A stretch of DNA of 64,000 bases from Pseudomonadota bacterium (lineage in GTDB: Bacteria > Pseudomonadota > Alphaproteobacteria > Sphingomonadales > Sphingomonadaceae), in the NCBI GenBank assembly GCA_023424095.1, contig JAFAEG010000018.1, forward strand, positions 1 through 64,000, written 5' to 3'. Below the pieces are notes generated by a model. The model was given only the letters and a program-made list of their open reading frames with translations. It had not been told where the DNA came from and ran no database searches. The translations under genes were made by a program, and so were the position numbers. How positions within the stretch are numbered: position 1 is the stretch's first letter; each line of letters begins with the position of its first letter. Shown piece after piece: positions 33,699 through 42,258 of the stretch.

Positions 33699-35369
33699 TC
33701 AGGTTGCGAGAGCGTCCCAGGTGATGTCGCTATTGCCGCTGGCACGCAGCGTGTGTTTCTGCACGCGCTGGGTTGCTTCGGTCTTTGGCAGGTTCACCAC
33801 GATCTCGATGAAACGCGGTGTCATGTAGGCCGGCATGTGTTCGGTCAGCCAGGCATGGACCTGGGCGGGATCGGGCGCGGCGCCAGGCTTCGCCGTCGCC
33901 CACAATTTCACTTCATCTTCGCCATGCCCATAGTCGGACGGATGGGGGACGGCCGCCACTTCCAGCAGGTCCGGATGCTGGGCGGCATAGCTCTCGACCT
34001 CGAAGCTGGAGATGTTCTCGCCGCGCCTGCGGATGCAATCCTTGGCGCGGTCGACGAAATGATATTCGCCGCGTTCATCGGCCAGCATGATATCGCCGGT
34101 GTGGAACCAGCCATTGCGCCAGGCCTCGGCGGTCGCTTCGGGATTCTTGTAATAGCCGGCGTTCAGGGTCCATGGATCGGCGGCGCGGACGATCAATTCG
34201 CCGCTGCTTCCGGGCGGAACCGGATTGTCGTGCGCATCGACGATGCGAAGCTCGATGCCCGGCGGCCCGACCACGGCGACACCGCATGACGCGGGCGCCT
34301 CTTCCGGCGACAGCCAAGCGGTGCCGATCGGCCCGCCAATCTCGGTCATGCCGAAGCCGGTGCGCACCCGTACGTCGTAGCGGCGCATGAACCGGTTCAT
34401 CACGTCGCCAATCGGTCCGCCGCTGACGCAGGCGAGCGTGTGCCGCCGATCTTCCGGCGATTCCGGCTTGGTCATCAGGAAGGCCATCATCGGCGCGAGC
34501 AATTGCGCGTGCGTGCAGCCATAGCGATCCACATCGGTCCAGAAATTCTCGACGCTGAACATCTGGCGGAAGGCCATGCGCGCGCCGCGCGCCAGCGACA
34601 GCGCCAGCGCGTAGCGACCGGACATGTGGAAGGTGGGAAAGAAAGCGTAGAAGACCGAATCTTCGTTCATGTTGAACCGGTCTTCATTCTCCATGTCGAT
34701 CCGGCCCAGATAGGTCTGGGCGATGATCTGACCCCATGGCACGAGCACGGCCTTGGCCAGCCCGGTCGTGCCGGAGGTGAAGATGATGCAGGCGATGTGA
34801 TGCGGCTGCGGCTCGATCAGGGTGGAGTGGTCAAGCGGGCCGGCGGCGGCGAAAGCGTCCGTATCCTGAAGCAGGACGAAGCGGCTCTCGTCCGGAAGCG
34901 GCGCTTCGCCCGCGCCCAAGATCAGAATGGTCTCGAACCCCGGCGTATCGTCATACACGTCGCGGATGCGATCGAGAAAAGCAGCGCTGACCAGAGCCAG
35001 CCTTGCGTCCGACATGCGCATCGCATGGGCGAGGACGGGGCCGCGATGGGCGGGGTTGATCGGCACTTCGACGGCGCCCAGCCAGGCCAGGCCGAGCCAG
35101 ATCGCATAGCCGTCGAAATCGGGCGCGGCGAAGGTGAAGACATGATCCCCGGCCTTCACGCCTTGCCCCTGCAACACAGCCGCCCAGTGCAGCACACGCG
35201 CATGAAGCGCGCCGTAGGTGATCGTTTCGTCACCCAGAAAGGCGAAGATTTCGTCCGGCGTCTCCGCGGAGCGTTCGGCCAGCAATTGCGGCGTATTGGC
35301 GCGCCGGTCCCGATTGTGGCGCGCCCGCGCGACCGGGTCGAAGCTCATTGTCCGTTCTGTCATCGGCAT
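33699..35369 (-). CDS. Acyl-CoA ligase (AMP-forming), CaiC-like
   Basis: A 556-aa adenylate-forming enzyme. Seen: IIFTSGTTGLAKAV (P-loop-like A3 motif), FGMTEIGG (A5), WFHTGDIM (A7) and RAKDCIRRRGENIS (A8). The C-terminus has VNLPKTEATQRVQK with the expected lysine. It activates a carboxylic acid to its CoA thioester, probably the entry step of this island. ATG 35369 has GGAGAGG 7 bases upstream. An AT-rich partial palindrome lies 71-90 bases upstream (35440-35459). Confidence 0.92.
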   Translation of the reverse strand: MPMTERTMSFDPVARARHNRDRRANTPQLLAERSAETPDEIFAFLGDETITYGALHARVLHWAAVLQGQGVKAGDHVFTFAAPDFDGYAIWLGLAWLGAVEVPINPAHRGPVLAHAMRMSDARLALVSAAFLDRIRDVYDDTPGFETILILGAGEAPLPDESRFVLLQDTDAFAAAGPLDHSTLIEPQPHHIACIIFTSGTTGLAKAVLVPWGQIIAQTYLGRIDMENEDRFNMNEDSVFYAFFPTFHMSGRYALALSLARGARMAFRQMFSVENFWTDVDRYGCTHAQLLAPMMAFLMTKPESPEDRRHTLACVSGGPIGDVMNRFMRRYDVRVRTGFGMTEIGGPIGTAWLSPEEAPASCGVAVVGPPGIELRIVDAHDNPVPPGSSGELIVRAADPWTLNAGYYKNPEATAEAWRNGWFHTGDIMLADERGEYHFVDRAKDCIRRRGENISSFEVESYAAQHPDLLEVAAVPHPSDYGHGEDEVKLWATAKPGAAPDPAQVHAWLTEHMPAYMTPRFIEIVVNLPKTEATQRVQKHTLRASGNSDITWDALAT

Positions 35370-35439
35370 ATTTGAGCCTCTCCAACACGACCCCGTGGCG
35401 CGTCGGATCTCCTGCGGAGATTCTCAGGCCGCGCCACAT

Positions 35440-35459
35440 TTCTGATTTTATATTCAAAA
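35440..35459. promoter_or_regulatory. Candidate operator upstream of the CoA-ligase operon
   Basis: TTCTGATTTTATATTCAAAA matches the perfect palindrome at 42149-42168 in 14 of 20 positions, and the outer arms (TTnTGA and TTCAAAA) are kept. The identity continues rightwards into AACTC at both sites. It may be a second, weaker site for the TetR protein encoded at 41434-42075. Confidence 0.4.
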
Positions 35460-35488
35460 AACTCGGGCTGGCAAGGCGGTCGGGGCGG

Positions 35489-36091
35489 CTATTTCGCCGG
35501 CGACGAAATGCCTTGGGCGAGAAGACCCGCGACGCGACGCGCCGTATCTTCAAGTGGAGCACGCAGAACATTCTCATGATGAAGCGCGGCTGCGCGCTCG
35601 ATGACCGCCCAGATGATTTCCCGGGTGAGGCGGTGGCCAGCGTCAGGGCGGACTTCGCCCGCCGCTAGGCCCTCGGCCATGATTCGCTGCCAGATCAACC
35701 TGGGTCGTTCGGTCAGCATACTGGCTGCCTCGCCGCCCTGCTCGCCGGCCCGCACTTCCGCCATGTAAAGACGCGAAAAGGCCGGATTGGCGACCAGACC
35801 GGCCAGATAGTGATGCACGAGCAGATTCAGGCGCTGGCCGAATCCTTCGGCGGCGAACACGCGTTCCTCGAGGCCGCCGATCATCTCGTCGCTGAAGCGA
35901 CGCAACACGGTCAACAGCAGCGCATGCTTGTTCGGGAAATAGCGGTAGATCAGGCCTTCTGAAATGCCGGCCCGGCGCGCGATCTCCGCGGTCGAGGGCG
36001 GCTCGAATGCGCCGTCCGCGAAGGCCGAGGCGGCCGCATCGACGATGGCCTCGCGGCGCGCCGCCATGACCTGGGGAGACAGTTTGGGCAT
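35489..36091 (-). CDS. TetR-family repressor (paralogue 1)
   Basis: A 200-aa TetR protein. The HTH is IARRAGISEGLIYRYFPNK (about 38-56). The ligand domain has no identifiable specificity. Its N-terminal 60 residues resemble those of the TetR encoded at 46553-47152, including the recognition helix (GxSxGLxYRYF), so both may read the same operator. It is divergent from the crotonase gene at 36237, with the palindrome at 36153-36169 between them. Expected to repress until an acyl-CoA inducer binds; this is inference from the family. Confidence 0.9.
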   Translation of the reverse strand: MPKLSPQVMAARREAIVDAAASAFADGAFEPPSTAEIARRAGISEGLIYRYFPNKHALLLTVLRRFSDEMIGGLEERVFAAEGFGQRLNLLVHHYLAGLVANPAFSRLYMAEVRAGEQGGEAASMLTERPRLIWQRIMAEGLAAGEVRPDAGHRLTREIIWAVIERAAALHHENVLRAPLEDTARRVAGLLAQGISSPAK

Positions 36092-36152
36092 GCGCGCAGA
36101 AAGCCCGTTCCCGCGCCGCGCCGCAAGAGGCGATTATCGGGGCTTGCATAAA

Positions 36153-36169
36153 AATGAATGGCACTCATT
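36153..36169. promoter_or_regulatory. TetR-type operator, copy 1
   Basis: AATGAATGGCACTCATT: arms AATGA and TCATT around 7 bases, 14 of 17 positions symmetric. The site at 54362-54378 differs at only two positions. It lies in the divergent promoter between the TetR gene (36091) and the crotonase operon (36237). Confidence 0.72.
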
Positions 36170-36236
36170 ATAACACATGCGGCAGGCGCGGTTGATTCGA
36201 GAATGGTCGCGCCAGGCCAGGAAAGGGAGAGGCACG

Positions 36237-37100
36237 ATGTTCGCTTTGCAGACGCCGACCGGCGAAAAACCGGACTGGACCAAGATCAAGTTTGAGACGC
36301 TGGAGGTCGAGAAGAAGGGCCAGGTGCTCCACGTCTGGCTGAACCGCCCCGATTCGCGGAACGCTTTCAACGCCAAGATGCATCATGAGCTGGAAGATGA
36401 GCTGATCGACCTGGTCGAGGAGGATCCCGACATCAAGGTCCTGCTCGTACGCGGGCGCGGCAAGATCTTTTCCGCCGGGCACGACCTCAAGGAAGTGGCC
36501 TCCGGCTATGCGACCACCGGCAAGCCCGGCGGCTGGGATCCCTATCGCCGTCCGGGTCCGATGAAGACCTGGTGGTGCAGCAAGACGATCATCGCCGCCG
36601 TGCACGAATATGTCGGCCCGATCTCCTGGGCCTATCTCGCCGACATCGACTTCGTGCTGGCCGCCGAAGGCACGCGCTTCAGTCTTGAGCAGGCGCGCAT
36701 GGGCGGCGGCAGCGCTGGTGGCACGATGCTGTGCAACCACTTCCCGCCCAAGGTCTTCAAGCAGATGGTGATGATCGGCGGCTGGATGTCGGCCGAGCAG
36801 GCGAAGGAATATGGCTTCGTCACCCGTGTGACCACCAAGGAGGAACTGGACGCCGAAGCCGAGCGCTGGGCCGAGGAGATCTGCAAGGTGCCGCTGCGCC
36901 AGTTGCAGTCGGCCAAGGCCAATGTCCATCGCCAGTTCGAGACGCAGGGCTATCTCACATCCTATGCCCGCAATATCGAGACCGGCCATGGCGGTGGAGA
37001 GGATATGGCCTGGTTCCAGAAGGTGATGACAGAGGGACTTAAACCAGCCCTCGCCGAACGCGACGCGCCGTTTGACGAGGAAGTCTCCGAGATCAAATAA
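36237..37100 (+). CDS. Atypical crotonase-fold protein
   Basis: A 287-aa protein. Seen: WLNRPDSRNAFN and the oxyanion segment IFSAGHDLKEV typical of the crotonase fold. But the usual GGG-EL segment reads EYVGPISWAYLADID, and at the second catalytic position the protein has FSLEQARMGGGSAGG, where hydratases have PE. The two glutamates of enoyl-CoA hydratase therefore appear missing or displaced. A different crotonase reaction (isomerisation, hydrolysis, C-C cleavage) or an unusual substrate is likely. First gene of a rightward operon under the operator at 36153. ATG 36237 has GGGAGAGG 4-9 bases upstream. Confidence 0.82.
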   Translation: MFALQTPTGEKPDWTKIKFETLEVEKKGQVLHVWLNRPDSRNAFNAKMHHELEDELIDLVEEDPDIKVLLVRGRGKIFSAGHDLKEVASGYATTGKPGGWDPYRRPGPMKTWWCSKTIIAAVHEYVGPISWAYLADIDFVLAAEGTRFSLEQARMGGGSAGGTMLCNHFPPKVFKQMVMIGGWMSAEQAKEYGFVTRVTTKEELDAEAERWAEEICKVPLRQLQSAKANVHRQFETQGYLTSYARNIETGHGGGEDMAWFQKVMTEGLKPALAERDAPFDEEVSEIK

Positions 37101-37112
37101 GCACGCAAAGGG

Positions 37113-37142
37113 GGTGATCGCAGCCTTGCGCCCGTGATCACC
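37113..37142 (+). terminator. Weak hairpin between crotonase and racemase genes
   Basis: GGTGATC (37113-37119) pairs with GATCACC (37136-37142) around a 16-base loop, followed by TCCAGTGTTTTAG. The stem is short and the T-run weak, so this may only attenuate transcription into the racemase gene. Confidence 0.35.
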
Positions 37143-37167
37143 TCCAGTGTTTTAGCAGGCGGAGACG

Positions 37168-38328
37168 ATGGCCATGGCCGGCGTGTTGGCGGGACTCAGG
37201 ATCATCGAAATGGGGGGCATCGGCCCCGGTCCGTTCGCGGGCATGATGCTCGCCGATCATGGCACCGAGGTGATCCGGATCGACCGGCCCGGGGTGAGCG
37301 GCAGCCTGGGCGACCCGCGGCTTGAAATCATCAACCGTTCGCGCCGCCAGGTTTCGATCAACCTCAAGAGCGCGGACGGGCGCGCCGTGATCCGCGACCT
37401 TTGCGCCAGCGCCGACGGCCTGATCGAGGGCTTCCGTCCCGGCGTGATGGAGAAAGCGGGGCTCGGGCCCGACGATCTGCTCGCGATCAATCCCCGCCTG
37501 GTCTACGGTCGCATGACCGGATGGGGGCAGGACGGTCCGCTCGCTCAGACCGCCGGACATGATATCGATTATATCGCGCTCACCGGCAGCCTGCACAGTT
37601 TTGGTCGGGTCGGGGAGAAGCCGACTCCGCCGATCAACCAGATTGGCGACATTGGCGGCGGCGGCATGCTGCTTGCGTTCGGCATGGTCGCAGGCCTGCT
37701 GGCCGCGCAACGCACCGGCCGGGGCCAGGTGGTCGACTGCGCCATGACGGACGGCGCCGCCTTGCTCGCGACAATGACGTGGATGTTCTACGCGCAGGGC
37801 GCATGGCGCGACGAACGGGGCGTCAATCTGCTCGATAGCGGCGCGCACTTTTACGACACTTATGCCTGCGCCGACGGTCGCTATCTCGCGGTCGGAGCGA
37901 TCGAACCGCAATTCTATGCCGAATTGCTGCGCATCACCGGGCTGGCGGACGATCCGGAATTCGCCGCGCAACTGGATCCCAGCGCCTGGCCGAAATTGAA
38001 GTCGCGGCTCGCGGCCCGCCTCGCCGAAAAGACGCGCGACGAGTGGACAGCCTTGTTCGACGGCAGCGACGCCTGCGTGGCGCCGGTGCTGAGCATGGCC
38101 GAGGCGCCGGACCATCCGCACAACGCCGCGCGCGGCACTTTCGCCAACATCGGGGGGGCGATCCAGCCCGCCCCGGCGCCGCGTTTCTCGAACGCCCCAA
38201 CCGCCGCGCCGACCATGCCGGCCGGCGCCGCTGCCGCCACCGCGCAGGTGCTGGCGGAGCTTGGCTACGCGCCCGACCGGATCGCAGCGCTGGCGGCATC
38301 CGGCGCGATCGTGACCGAAGCGTCTTGA
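37168..38328 (+). CDS. Alpha-methylacyl-CoA racemase-like CaiB/BaiF protein
   Basis: A 386-aa class III CoA-transferase-superfamily member. Seen: GPGPFAGMMLADHGTEVIRID, GHDIDYIALTGSLHSFG (with the His of the racemase active site) and NQIGDIGGGGMLLAFG (with the partner Asp). These motifs fit alpha-methylacyl-CoA racemase (AMACR/Mcr), which inverts the 2-methyl centre so that S-specific beta-oxidation can continue. This implies a 2-methyl-branched acyl-CoA intermediate. Its stop overlaps the TTG start of the next gene. Confidence 0.88.
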   Translation: MAMAGVLAGLRIIEMGGIGPGPFAGMMLADHGTEVIRIDRPGVSGSLGDPRLEIINRSRRQVSINLKSADGRAVIRDLCASADGLIEGFRPGVMEKAGLGPDDLLAINPRLVYGRMTGWGQDGPLAQTAGHDIDYIALTGSLHSFGRVGEKPTPPINQIGDIGGGGMLLAFGMVAGLLAAQRTGRGQVVDCAMTDGAALLATMTWMFYAQGAWRDERGVNLLDSGAHFYDTYACADGRYLAVGAIEPQFYAELLRITGLADDPEFAAQLDPSAWPKLKSRLAARLAEKTRDEWTALFDGSDACVAPVLSMAEAPDHPHNAARGTFANIGGAIQPAPAPRFSNAPTAAPTMPAGAAAATAQVLAELGYAPDRIAALAASGAIVTEAS

Positions 38329-39140
38329 ACGGGAAGCCGGAGAGCTTCGTTGCGATCACGCCGGGTCACGCGCCTGGCCGCTATCGGCTGCCGGTCGTTT
38401 CCGGTCTCTCAGTCGGCGATCCCGCCAAGGCCACCTTGTTCGGCGGAGCGGGCCTTGCCGCCGCCTTGGCCGCGATCGAGCAGGAGACTGGTCAGGCGGC
38501 GATCTGGGCGACGGCGCAATTTCTGTCGCACGCCTTCAAGGGCGAATGCCTAGACATCGACGTGACCGTTCCGGGAGCCGGCCATCACATCCGCCAGGCC
38601 CGCGCGGTCGTTTCGCGCGAGGGCGGCGAGATCCTGACCGTGCTCGCCTCGCTCGGCCGCCGCCCGACCGTTCATCAGATGCAATGGGCCCAGCCGCCGC
38701 ACGTGCCCCCGCCGGAGGATTGCGAGGTCATGCCGATGTACTGGCGCCGCGGCGATGATGACATGTATATTCGGCTCGACAGCCGTGTCGCCCCAGGCTG
38801 GACCGAGGCGCCGTATGAGGATTGCGGACGCGGGAGATTCTGGATCCGCACGCTCGACGGGACACCGGTCGATCGGCCTTTGTTGGCCCTGATCGGCGAT
38901 TTCCTCCCCGCCTCCTTGTCGTCATTGGTCGGTCGAAAGCTGATGACCAGCCTCGACAATGCGATCCGCTTCATGAAATCCGCCCCGACCGAGTGGGTGC
39001 TCTGCGAAACGCAGCTCCACGCGATCGACGAGGGTATCGCCCATGGCGCCATGCAGATGTTCGCTGAGGACGGCAGTCTGCTCGCGATCGCGTCTCAATC
39101 GGTGATCGTGCGTGGCGGACCAAAGAAGGCCACAGCATGA
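38325..39140 (+). CDS. Acyl-CoA thioesterase-like (TesB-type double hotdog)
   Basis: A 271-aa protein. Seen: LFGGAGLAAALAAIEQETGQ, then a WATAQFLSHAFKGECLDIDV segment, corresponding to the first hotdog domain of TesB-like proteins. Later WVLCETQLHAIDEGIAHGAMQMFAEDG matches the second-domain segment with the active-site Asp/Gln/Thr region. The best start is a TTG at 38325 overlapping the racemase stop (TTGA), which implies coupling; no ATG exists before conserved residues. Likely releases CoA from an acyl-CoA, or acts as a chain-specific quality-control hydrolase. Confidence 0.75.
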   Translation: MNGKPESFVAITPGHAPGRYRLPVVSGLSVGDPAKATLFGGAGLAAALAAIEQETGQAAIWATAQFLSHAFKGECLDIDVTVPGAGHHIRQARAVVSREGGEILTVLASLGRRPTVHQMQWAQPPHVPPPEDCEVMPMYWRRGDDDMYIRLDSRVAPGWTEAPYEDCGRGRFWIRTLDGTPVDRPLLALIGDFLPASLSSLVGRKLMTSLDNAIRFMKSAPTEWVLCETQLHAIDEGIAHGAMQMFAEDGSLLAIASQSVIVRGGPKKATA

Positions 39141-40150
39141 ACTCCGATGATTTCCGCCTCTCGCCACGGGACGAATATCCCCATCCGGCGGGTCCCGAGC
39201 CCAATTTCAACGAAAGCATCTACGTCAACAGTTTCGACGATCGGAGCGGTGTGGGTGGCTGGATGCGGCTCGGCAACCGGGTCAATGAGGGACGAGCCGA
39301 GCTCTCGGTCGTCCTCTATCTTCCGGACGGCCGGATCGCCTGCCGCTTCGCTCGGCCTCGCATCGATCATAATGACGCGTTCGATGCGGGCGGTCTACGC
39401 TTTCATGTCGCCGATCCGATGCGGCGGCTCGACGCCCATTATGCCGGCGAATTGTTGATCGTGACCAATCCCGATCTGCTGCGCACGCCCGAGCGTCTGT
39501 TCGCGGAAGCGGAGCGGGCCGAAGGCGTGGTCGACTGGGCGATGGAGACGATCTCCCCGCAACATGGCGGCGAGCCGACACGCGGTGACGTGCCCACCAT
39601 GTACGGGCGCGACTTCTCGCTCGGCCATTTCAACCAGCATGTGCGCACCAGGGGCGCGATCCGCATTGGCGAAGAGCGGTTCCAGACGATCGGGCATGGC
39701 TGGCGCGATCACAGCTGGGGACCGCGCTGGTGGACCAATATCCATTGGTATCGGCTGTTCCTCGCCGCCTTTCCTGACGGGCGAGGCTTCATGATCCACC
39801 GCATCGCCGATGCGCGCGGCCGGGCTCGGCGCTCCGGCGTGCTGCTGATCGACGGCGACTATCACGAGATCGCCGACTTTGACGCCATCACGCAGTGGAC
39901 CGAGGATCGCGATCCGGCCGCGATCGAGCTGGTGATCCGCACCGAGACGGGGCTGAGCGCGACGATTCGGGGTGAGGTGCTGTCGCTCGCGCCCCTGCGC
40001 AATCGCCGTGAGGAGGATGGCCGGACGCTGATCAGCCGTATCGCGGAGGGGCATACCCGATTCACGTGGGACGGCGTGACCGGCTATGGCATGACCGAAT
40101 ATATCGAGCGAGTGGCGGAAAATGGCGAGCTTGCCGGCTTTCCCCTCTGA
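39137..40150 (+). CDS. Unknown protein, possibly CrtC/AttH-like lipocalin fold
   Basis: A 337-aa protein without signal peptide or membrane segment. It is rich in beta strands and aromatic residues (HGWRDHSWGPRWWTNIHWYR near residue 200, with several His/Trp/Asp), a feature of the hydroxyneurosporene-synthase/AttH-like domain group. No catalytic assignment is possible. It overlaps both the thioesterase-like gene (4 bases) and the phosphotransferase gene (29 bases), so it is part of the same operon. Confidence 0.7.
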   Translation: MNSDDFRLSPRDEYPHPAGPEPNFNESIYVNSFDDRSGVGGWMRLGNRVNEGRAELSVVLYLPDGRIACRFARPRIDHNDAFDAGGLRFHVADPMRRLDAHYAGELLIVTNPDLLRTPERLFAEAERAEGVVDWAMETISPQHGGEPTRGDVPTMYGRDFSLGHFNQHVRTRGAIRIGEERFQTIGHGWRDHSWGPRWWTNIHWYRLFLAAFPDGRGFMIHRIADARGRARRSGVLLIDGDYHEIADFDAITQWTEDRDPAAIELVIRTETGLSATIRGEVLSLAPLRNRREEDGRTLISRIAEGHTRFTWDGVTGYGMTEYIERVAENGELAGFPL

Positions 40151-41120
40151 GCTTGAAGCCGGGCTGGGTGATGCCGTCCGTCGCCGTTTCGGGGCGGGCG
40201 TGCGGATCGAACCAGTCGGGCAGGCGACCCTGGGCGGCTCCAACCGCACGTTGATCTTCGATCTTGTCGATGGAGCGGCGCGACGGCGCTTGGTCTCGCG
40301 CGAGGAGACTTTCAGCGGGCCGGCCAATCCCTTCCTCGCCCCCGCCTGCCAGTTCCGGGTGATGACCCAAGCTTATGCGAGCGGGATTCCGGCGCCGGAG
40401 CCGGTGTTCCAATATGATGAGGGCGACGCTGTCGGCCCCGGCTTCGTAACCGCTTTCGTCGCGGGCGAGACGCTGCCGCGCCGGCTGCTGGCGGATGAAG
40501 CCAGCCATAGCGAATTATTGGCCGATCTCGCCGGTGCGCTCGCCCGGCTTCACGGCGTCGATACCGCGCAAGTCGGCTTCCTCGCGGATCTCCCCGAGAG
40601 CGGCGATCCGATCGCAGCAATGCGGCTGCGGCTCGATTCGCTCGGCGAGCCGCACCCTCCGCTCGAATTCGGCCTTCGCTGGCTCGAGCGGCGGTCGTTG
40701 GCGCCGAGAGCTCCGGTCCTGCTGCATGGGGATTTCAGGAACGGTAATTTCATGGTGGCGAACGGGCGGCTCGGCGCTTTGCTCGATTGGGAATGCGCGC
40801 ATCTCGGCTCGCCGGCCGAGGATCTGGGGTGGCTGTGCACGCGCTCCTGGCGGTTTGGGCGGATCGATAGCCACGCCGGCGGCTTCGGCGGCCGCGCCGA
40901 CCTGATCCGCGCCTATCGCGATGCCGGCGGAGCGGATCTGTCCGAGGACGAGGTTCGCTGGTGGGAAATATACGGGCTGGTGCGCTGGGCGATGTACAAC
41001 ATCCTGCAGGCGCACGGCTTTGCCGGCGGTCGCCGTTCGCCGGCCTACGCCGCCTGCGGGCGGAACACGGCCTTCATCGAATATGATCTGTTGATGACCC
41101 TGTCCGGGGATTATGACTGA
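40122..41120 (+). CDS. Aminoglycoside phosphotransferase-like kinase (ACAD10/11-type)
   Basis: A 332-aa kinase-fold protein. Seen: the catalytic loop LLHGDFRNGNFMV (HGD-x4-N) near residue 208 and the metal-binding LDWECAHLGSPAEDLGW. This is the APH family found in acyl-CoA catabolic clusters and fused to acyl-CoA dehydrogenases in ACAD10/11, where it phosphorylates hydroxyacyl-CoAs. By analogy it may act on a hydroxy intermediate of the island; this is inference. It overlaps its neighbours at both ends. Confidence 0.86.
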   Translation: MASLPAFPSELEAGLGDAVRRRFGAGVRIEPVGQATLGGSNRTLIFDLVDGAARRRLVSREETFSGPANPFLAPACQFRVMTQAYASGIPAPEPVFQYDEGDAVGPGFVTAFVAGETLPRRLLADEASHSELLADLAGALARLHGVDTAQVGFLADLPESGDPIAAMRLRLDSLGEPHPPLEFGLRWLERRSLAPRAPVLLHGDFRNGNFMVANGRLGALLDWECAHLGSPAEDLGWLCTRSWRFGRIDSHAGGFGGRADLIRAYRDAGGADLSEDEVRWWEIYGLVRWAMYNILQAHGFAGGRRSPAYAACGRNTAFIEYDLLMTLSGDYD

Positions 41121-41428
41121 TGCGCCATTATGCGCCCGCCACGCCGGATCTGCTCGCGGCCGTCGCCGAATTCATCGAGCAGATCGAGCCGCGCCTCGAC
41201 AGCGGCGAGCGTTATCACGCTTTGGTGTGCCGGCATCTGCTGGCCATGGTGCAGCGCGAACTCGCCGCCGAACCGCTTTCGGGCGAAGACGAAGCCGGCC
41301 TCGCCGCCGCGATTCGCGCGGGCGGGCATGACGGGGAGGAACTGGCGGTGTTGGAAACCCTGCTTGCGCGCAGTATCGCGCGGGTCCGGATAACGAAGCC
41401 GGATCATCTCGCCGCCCGCCACCGCTAA
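41120..41428 (+). CDS. DUF6285-like small helical protein
   Basis: A 102-aa helical protein (TPDLLAAVAEFIEQIEP..., HALVCRHLLAMVQREL). It begins on an ATGA overlapping the phosphotransferase stop. Small proteins of this type (DUF6285) regularly follow APH-like kinases in actinobacteria and sphingomonads and probably form a complex with them. No catalytic residues recognised. It ends 6 bases from the convergent tetR gene. Confidence 0.7.
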   Translation: MRHYAPATPDLLAAVAEFIEQIEPRLDSGERYHALVCRHLLAMVQRELAAEPLSGEDEAGLAAAIRAGGHDGEELAVLETLLARSIARVRITKPDHLAARHR

Positions 41429-41433
41429 GCGGC

Positions 41434-42075
41434 TCAGCCCTTGGTGGCGACGCCTTCGAACAGGGTCAGGCTCATCTGCCGTGCGATATCCTCGGGCGTC
41501 ATCCGGCCTTCGCGATACCATTCGAGCGACCAGATCATGCTGCCCATCAACGACAGGCGCATCACCCTTATATCCAGGTCGGCGCGGATCTCGCCCGTTT
41601 TCTGGGCCTCGCGCATCAATCCGTCCCACAGTCGGCCATATTCGTGAAGATGGCTCGCATAGCGTGCATGCAGATCGGGTGTGATCTGGTTGTGAATTCG
41701 GGTGAAGGCGGCGGTGAAGACGTCGCGGGTCAGCGCGTGTAGCAGATGCGCGGCGATCGCGGCTGAAATCTTGGTGCGAAAATCCGAATTCGTCGGCAGT
41801 TTGGCAAGTTCCGAGCGGACCGCGTCGATCAATTGAGTGATCGCCATCGCCAGAACCTGTGCGACCAAATCCTCGCGTGAAGCGAAATAGTAATAGATCG
41901 CCCCTGCATGGGTGTTCGCCTCATCGGCGACGTCGGCGATCCGTGTGTGGGCATAGCCCTTGTCGCGAAAGACGGTGGCGGCGGCGACGAGGATACGCTG
42001 CCGCGTCAGCTCGGACTTGCGGCGTGGCGAAGGGGCATTTCCTACGTCCGGCGTAACACTGGTCCCACGTCCCAT
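41434..42075 (-). CDS. TetR-family repressor (paralogue 2)
   Basis: A 213-aa TetR regulator with HTH IADVADEANTHAGAIYYYFASREDL. Its recognition helix differs from the other two TetR proteins, so it reads another operator, most likely the perfect palindrome at 42149-42168 about 75 bases upstream, shared with the divergent SDR gene. ATG 42075 is chosen because GGAGAGGC lies 3-8 bases before it; a longer reading from 42123 has no such signal. Confidence 0.9.
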   Translation of the reverse strand: MGRGTSVTPDVGNAPSPRRKSELTRQRILVAAATVFRDKGYAHTRIADVADEANTHAGAIYYYFASREDLVAQVLAMAITQLIDAVRSELAKLPTNSDFRTKISAAIAAHLLHALTRDVFTAAFTRIHNQITPDLHARYASHLHEYGRLWDGLMREAQKTGEIRADLDIRVMRLSLMGSMIWSLEWYREGRMTPEDIARQMSLTLFEGVATKG

Positions 42076-42148
42076 TCGCCTCTCCGGTCTCTTGCCCCAC
42101 CCTTTGATACGCCCGTCGCGCAAATTCGCGACAAAAGCACTATTTTTA

Positions 42149-42168
42149 TTTTGAAATAAATTTCAAAA
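42149..42168. promoter_or_regulatory. Perfect palindromic operator between tetR (paralogue 2) and SDR
   Basis: TTTTGAAAT-AA-ATTTCAAAA: two exact 9-base arms with a 2-base centre, strongly AT-rich. It is centred about 84 bases from the TetR start and about 100 bases from the SDR start. A related site occurs at 35440-35459. Confidence 0.75.
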
Positions 42169-42258
42169 AACTCTTGGCCGGTCCCTTGCCCCGTGATTAG
42201 GATGTGGCGGAGCGGGCGAAAGGAATCTTCTTCCGCGAGGCAAAAAGGGAGAGTTTCC

